From Acidobacteriaceae bacterium (GTDB taxonomy: Bacteria; Acidobacteriota; Terriglobia; Terriglobales; SbA1), in the NCBI GenBank assembly GCA_003156615.1, contig PMHI01000222.1, positions 28,907 through 35,270 of the forward strand: a stretch of DNA of 6,364 nt, read 5' to 3'. Shown here piece by piece: positions 5,263-6,364 of this stretch. Each line of letters begins with the position of its first letter. The first letter of the stretch is position 1. Made by a program: the position numbers and the translations under genes. A model generated the notes under the pieces. The model ran no database searches and was not told the origin of the DNA. It saw only the letters and a list, made by a program, of their open reading frames with translations.

Positions 5263-5272
5263 GTGCCGAACC
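5257..5272. promoter_or_regulatory. Inverted repeat centred on the pgeF GTG
   Basis: GGTTCGG (5257-5263) and CCGAACC (5266-5272) are perfect complements around a TG centre. The candidate GTG start (5263-5265) lies in the middle. It could be an operator or a structure at the translation start, or simply chance. Confidence 0.35.
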
Positions 5273-6168
5273 GGGGTCCCAAACAGACAAAACCAAATAT
5301 TGTCAGCGCCTCACACCTGAGCAAACTTCCCTGGCTCATCCACGGATTCTCCGCGCGTTTGGGGGGATTCTCCCGTGCATACGGGGGCGCCGCGCTCAAC
5401 CTGGGATTCACCCCAGAGGACTCCAAAGCCGCAGTGGAGCGCAACCGCGCAGCGTTTCTCCGAAAACTCGGTGCCGGCAGTGGGCGGAGGAGCGGCCCTC
5501 GGAACCCTCGTTCTCACCTTTGGCCGCTGGTCACGCTGCGCCAGGTCCATTCCGACATCATCCGCTTCGTCGACTCCAGTGCCGAATCGCAACTGGTCGG
5601 CGACGGCTTGATCTCGGCAATTCCGGGTTTGTTGCTCGGCATTCAGACCGCCGATTGCCTGCCCATCATTCTGGTCGACCCCAAGCGCCGCGCCGTGGGC
5701 GTGTTTCACGCTGGCTGGCGGGGTACGGTTCAGCGGATTGTCGAGAAGGGAGTGGGCGAGATGCGCCGCTGGTTCGGCAGCCGGCCTCGAGATCTGAAGG
5801 CCGCCATTGGCCCCGGGATTCACAGCTGCTGTTATGAAGTGGGCGTGGAAGTTCGCGAAAAGTTCGAGTCGCAATTCGCTTACGCGGCAAAGCTTTTCCG
5901 CGAAGTCGAGCAGTCCGATCCCGCGTGCGAAAGATATCCCATGTTGTTCCTCACGGCGCGCCCGCCCGGTCACAATGGTTGGGGGAAGAAGATTTTTCTC
6001 GACCTGGTGGAAGCCAATCGTCAACAACTGCTGGGGGTGGGCGTGCCGGCGAACCGTATCGAAGCCTCGCCGTTATGCACGAACTGTCGCCCAGACTTAT
6101 TGTTTTCCTATCGCGCCGAGCAGGGCAAGACTGGTCGGATGATGGGCGTCGTCGGAATCCGAAGCTGA
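5263..6168 (+). CDS. pgeF: Peptidoglycan editing factor PgeF (YfiH family)
   Basis: This 301-residue protein belongs to the YfiH/DUF152 multicopper-oxidase-like family, whose E. coli member clears wrongly built (L-Ser-containing) peptidoglycan precursors and whose relatives have purine nucleoside activities. The active-site set is complete: His96 in LRQVHSD, Cys132 in TADCLPI, His149 in HAGWRGT. Their spacings of 36 and 17 equal those of E. coli YfiH (His71, Cys107, His124). Other family motifs are PWLIHGFSARLGGFS (23-37), LNLGF (45-49), GDGLIS (113-118), IGPGIHSCCYEVG, and the end CTNCRPDLLFSYRAEQGKTG. Length exceeds the usual 240-250 because of an Arg-rich insert around 71-87 and another around LTARPPGHNGWGKKIF. 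The start is uncertain: GTG 5263 has no Shine-Dalgarno sequence and sits in a palindrome; the conserved part begins only near residue 22. The heptad hairpin follows the stop. Confidence 0.92.
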   Translation: MPNRGPKQTKPNIVSASHLSKLPWLIHGFSARLGGFSRAYGGAALNLGFTPEDSKAAVERNRAAFLRKLGAGSGRRSGPRNPRSHLWPLVTLRQVHSDIIRFVDSSAESQLVGDGLISAIPGLLLGIQTADCLPIILVDPKRRAVGVFHAGWRGTVQRIVEKGVGEMRRWFGSRPRDLKAAIGPGIHSCCYEVGVEVREKFESQFAYAAKLFREVEQSDPACERYPMLFLTARPPGHNGWGKKIFLDLVEANRQQLLGVGVPANRIEASPLCTNCRPDLLFSYRAEQGKTGRMMGVVGIRS

Positions 6169-6173
6169 GCCAA

Positions 6174-6246
6174 GTCGGAAAGCAGAACTCAGGATGCAGA
6201 ACGGGAGGCCGATTCGCCACTTCTGCATTCTGACTTCCGCATTTTT
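6174..6246 (+). repeat. Intergenic heptad inverted repeat, copy 2, probable pgeF terminator
   Basis: Four 7-base units GTCGGAA, AGCAGAA, CTCAGGA, TGCAGAA (6174-6201) are followed, after a 19-base spacer, by the complementary units TTCTGCA, TTCTGAC, TTCCGCA (6221-6241) and TTTTT (6242-6246). The inner heptads pair perfectly; the second pair matches in six of seven including a G-U, the third in five of seven. The 18 bases 6221-6238 are identical to 2940-2957. Position after the pgeF stop, the stem and the T-run together fit a Rho-independent terminator. The last T bases overlap the stop codon of the convergent HU gene. Confidence 0.8.
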
Positions 6247-6364
6247 ATGTCATCGGCGGGGCGGCCGCAGGAGGAGGCACCGCTGCCGGATCGGCGATTC
6301 CCTCATTCACTAGATCCTTTAACTCCTTGCTGGGCTTGAAGAAAGGAATCTTCTTGGCGGGCAC
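6245..6364 (-). CDS. HU/IHF-type DNA-binding protein, C-terminal part (5' end outside window)
   Basis: The minus frame enters at base 6364 and ends at TAA 6247-6245, giving 39 visible residues. They begin VPAKKIPFFKPSKELKDLVN, the characteristic C-terminus of HU-family proteins (compare the usual IPAxxxPxFKxGKxLKDxVN), which forms the last strand and helix of the fold below the DNA-binding arms. HU dimers bend and compact DNA in the nucleoid. The fold should end at LVN; here a tail of about 19 residues follows, rich in Pro and Ala (ADPAAVPPPAAAPPMT). The DNA-binding arm with its Pro lies outside the window, so I cannot tell HU from IHF-like types. It converges with pgeF across the heptad repeat. 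Confidence 0.85.
   Translation of the reverse strand: MPAKKIPFFKPSKELKDLVNEGIADPAAVPPPAAAPPMT

Noticed and set aside
5311..6027. 238-residue minus-strand open frame opposite pgeF
   Set aside because: It is the reverse shadow of a clear pgeF with intact active site; long antisense frames are expected at this GC content.

Overview
This is a GC-rich bacterial chromosomal window, compactly coded and made up almost entirely of housekeeping and small stress or envelope genes. The proteins (an AMIN protein next to a PilZ protein, an EF-P with the form SIPATQMRPGMIIKHNND, a PgeF with internal inserts, and an HU protein with a Pro/Ala tail) and the intergenic heptad repeats make me favour Acidobacteriota (Koribacter/Terriglobus-like). 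That is a judgement from general resemblance, not a database match. I see no phage, IS element, CRISPR array, rRNA or tRNA.

Layout. 1-213 (+) is the C-terminal end of a PilZ (c-di-GMP-binding) protein. 340-1698 (+) is a secreted protein with an AMIN domain followed by a FecR-like region. 1712-2038 (-) is a YtxH-type membrane-anchored helical protein convergent with it. 2322-2882 (+) is efp (elongation factor P), followed by 2985-3284 (+) acylphosphatase and 3286-3834 (+) apt, with only one base between the last two. 3852-4109 (-) is a small unrecognised protein. 4304-4552 (+) is a GlsB/YeaQ/YmgE-type small membrane protein with its own TTGACA promoter. 4645-5001 (-) is a second unrecognised protein. 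5263-6168 (+) is pgeF (YfiH family). 6245-6364 (-) is the C-terminal end of an HU/IHF-type DNA-binding protein.

How the genes relate. The only clear operon-like unit is acylphosphatase-apt, possibly extended upstream to efp. Elsewhere genes alternate in strand and are probably single transcription units. Several start sites differ from the longest open frame: efp starts at 2322, apt at a TTG at 3286 behind a good AAGGAG, the GlsB-like gene at 4304, and the protein at 4645-5001 probably at ATG 5001.

Most interesting signals. (1) A family of 7-bp-period intergenic inverted repeats (unit about NNCAGAA) occurs twice, just after the efp and pgeF stop codons, with an identical 18-base arm; the second copy ends in a T-run and looks like a terminator. 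(2) Both small unrecognised minus-strand genes have no Shine-Dalgarno sequence, carry a -10-like box ending 6 or 10 bases before the ATG, and share the same 11 bases around the start, which suggests leaderless mRNAs. (3) EF-P has Asn where the modified Lys34 of E. coli EF-P lies. I do not see a convincing new multi-gene system here.
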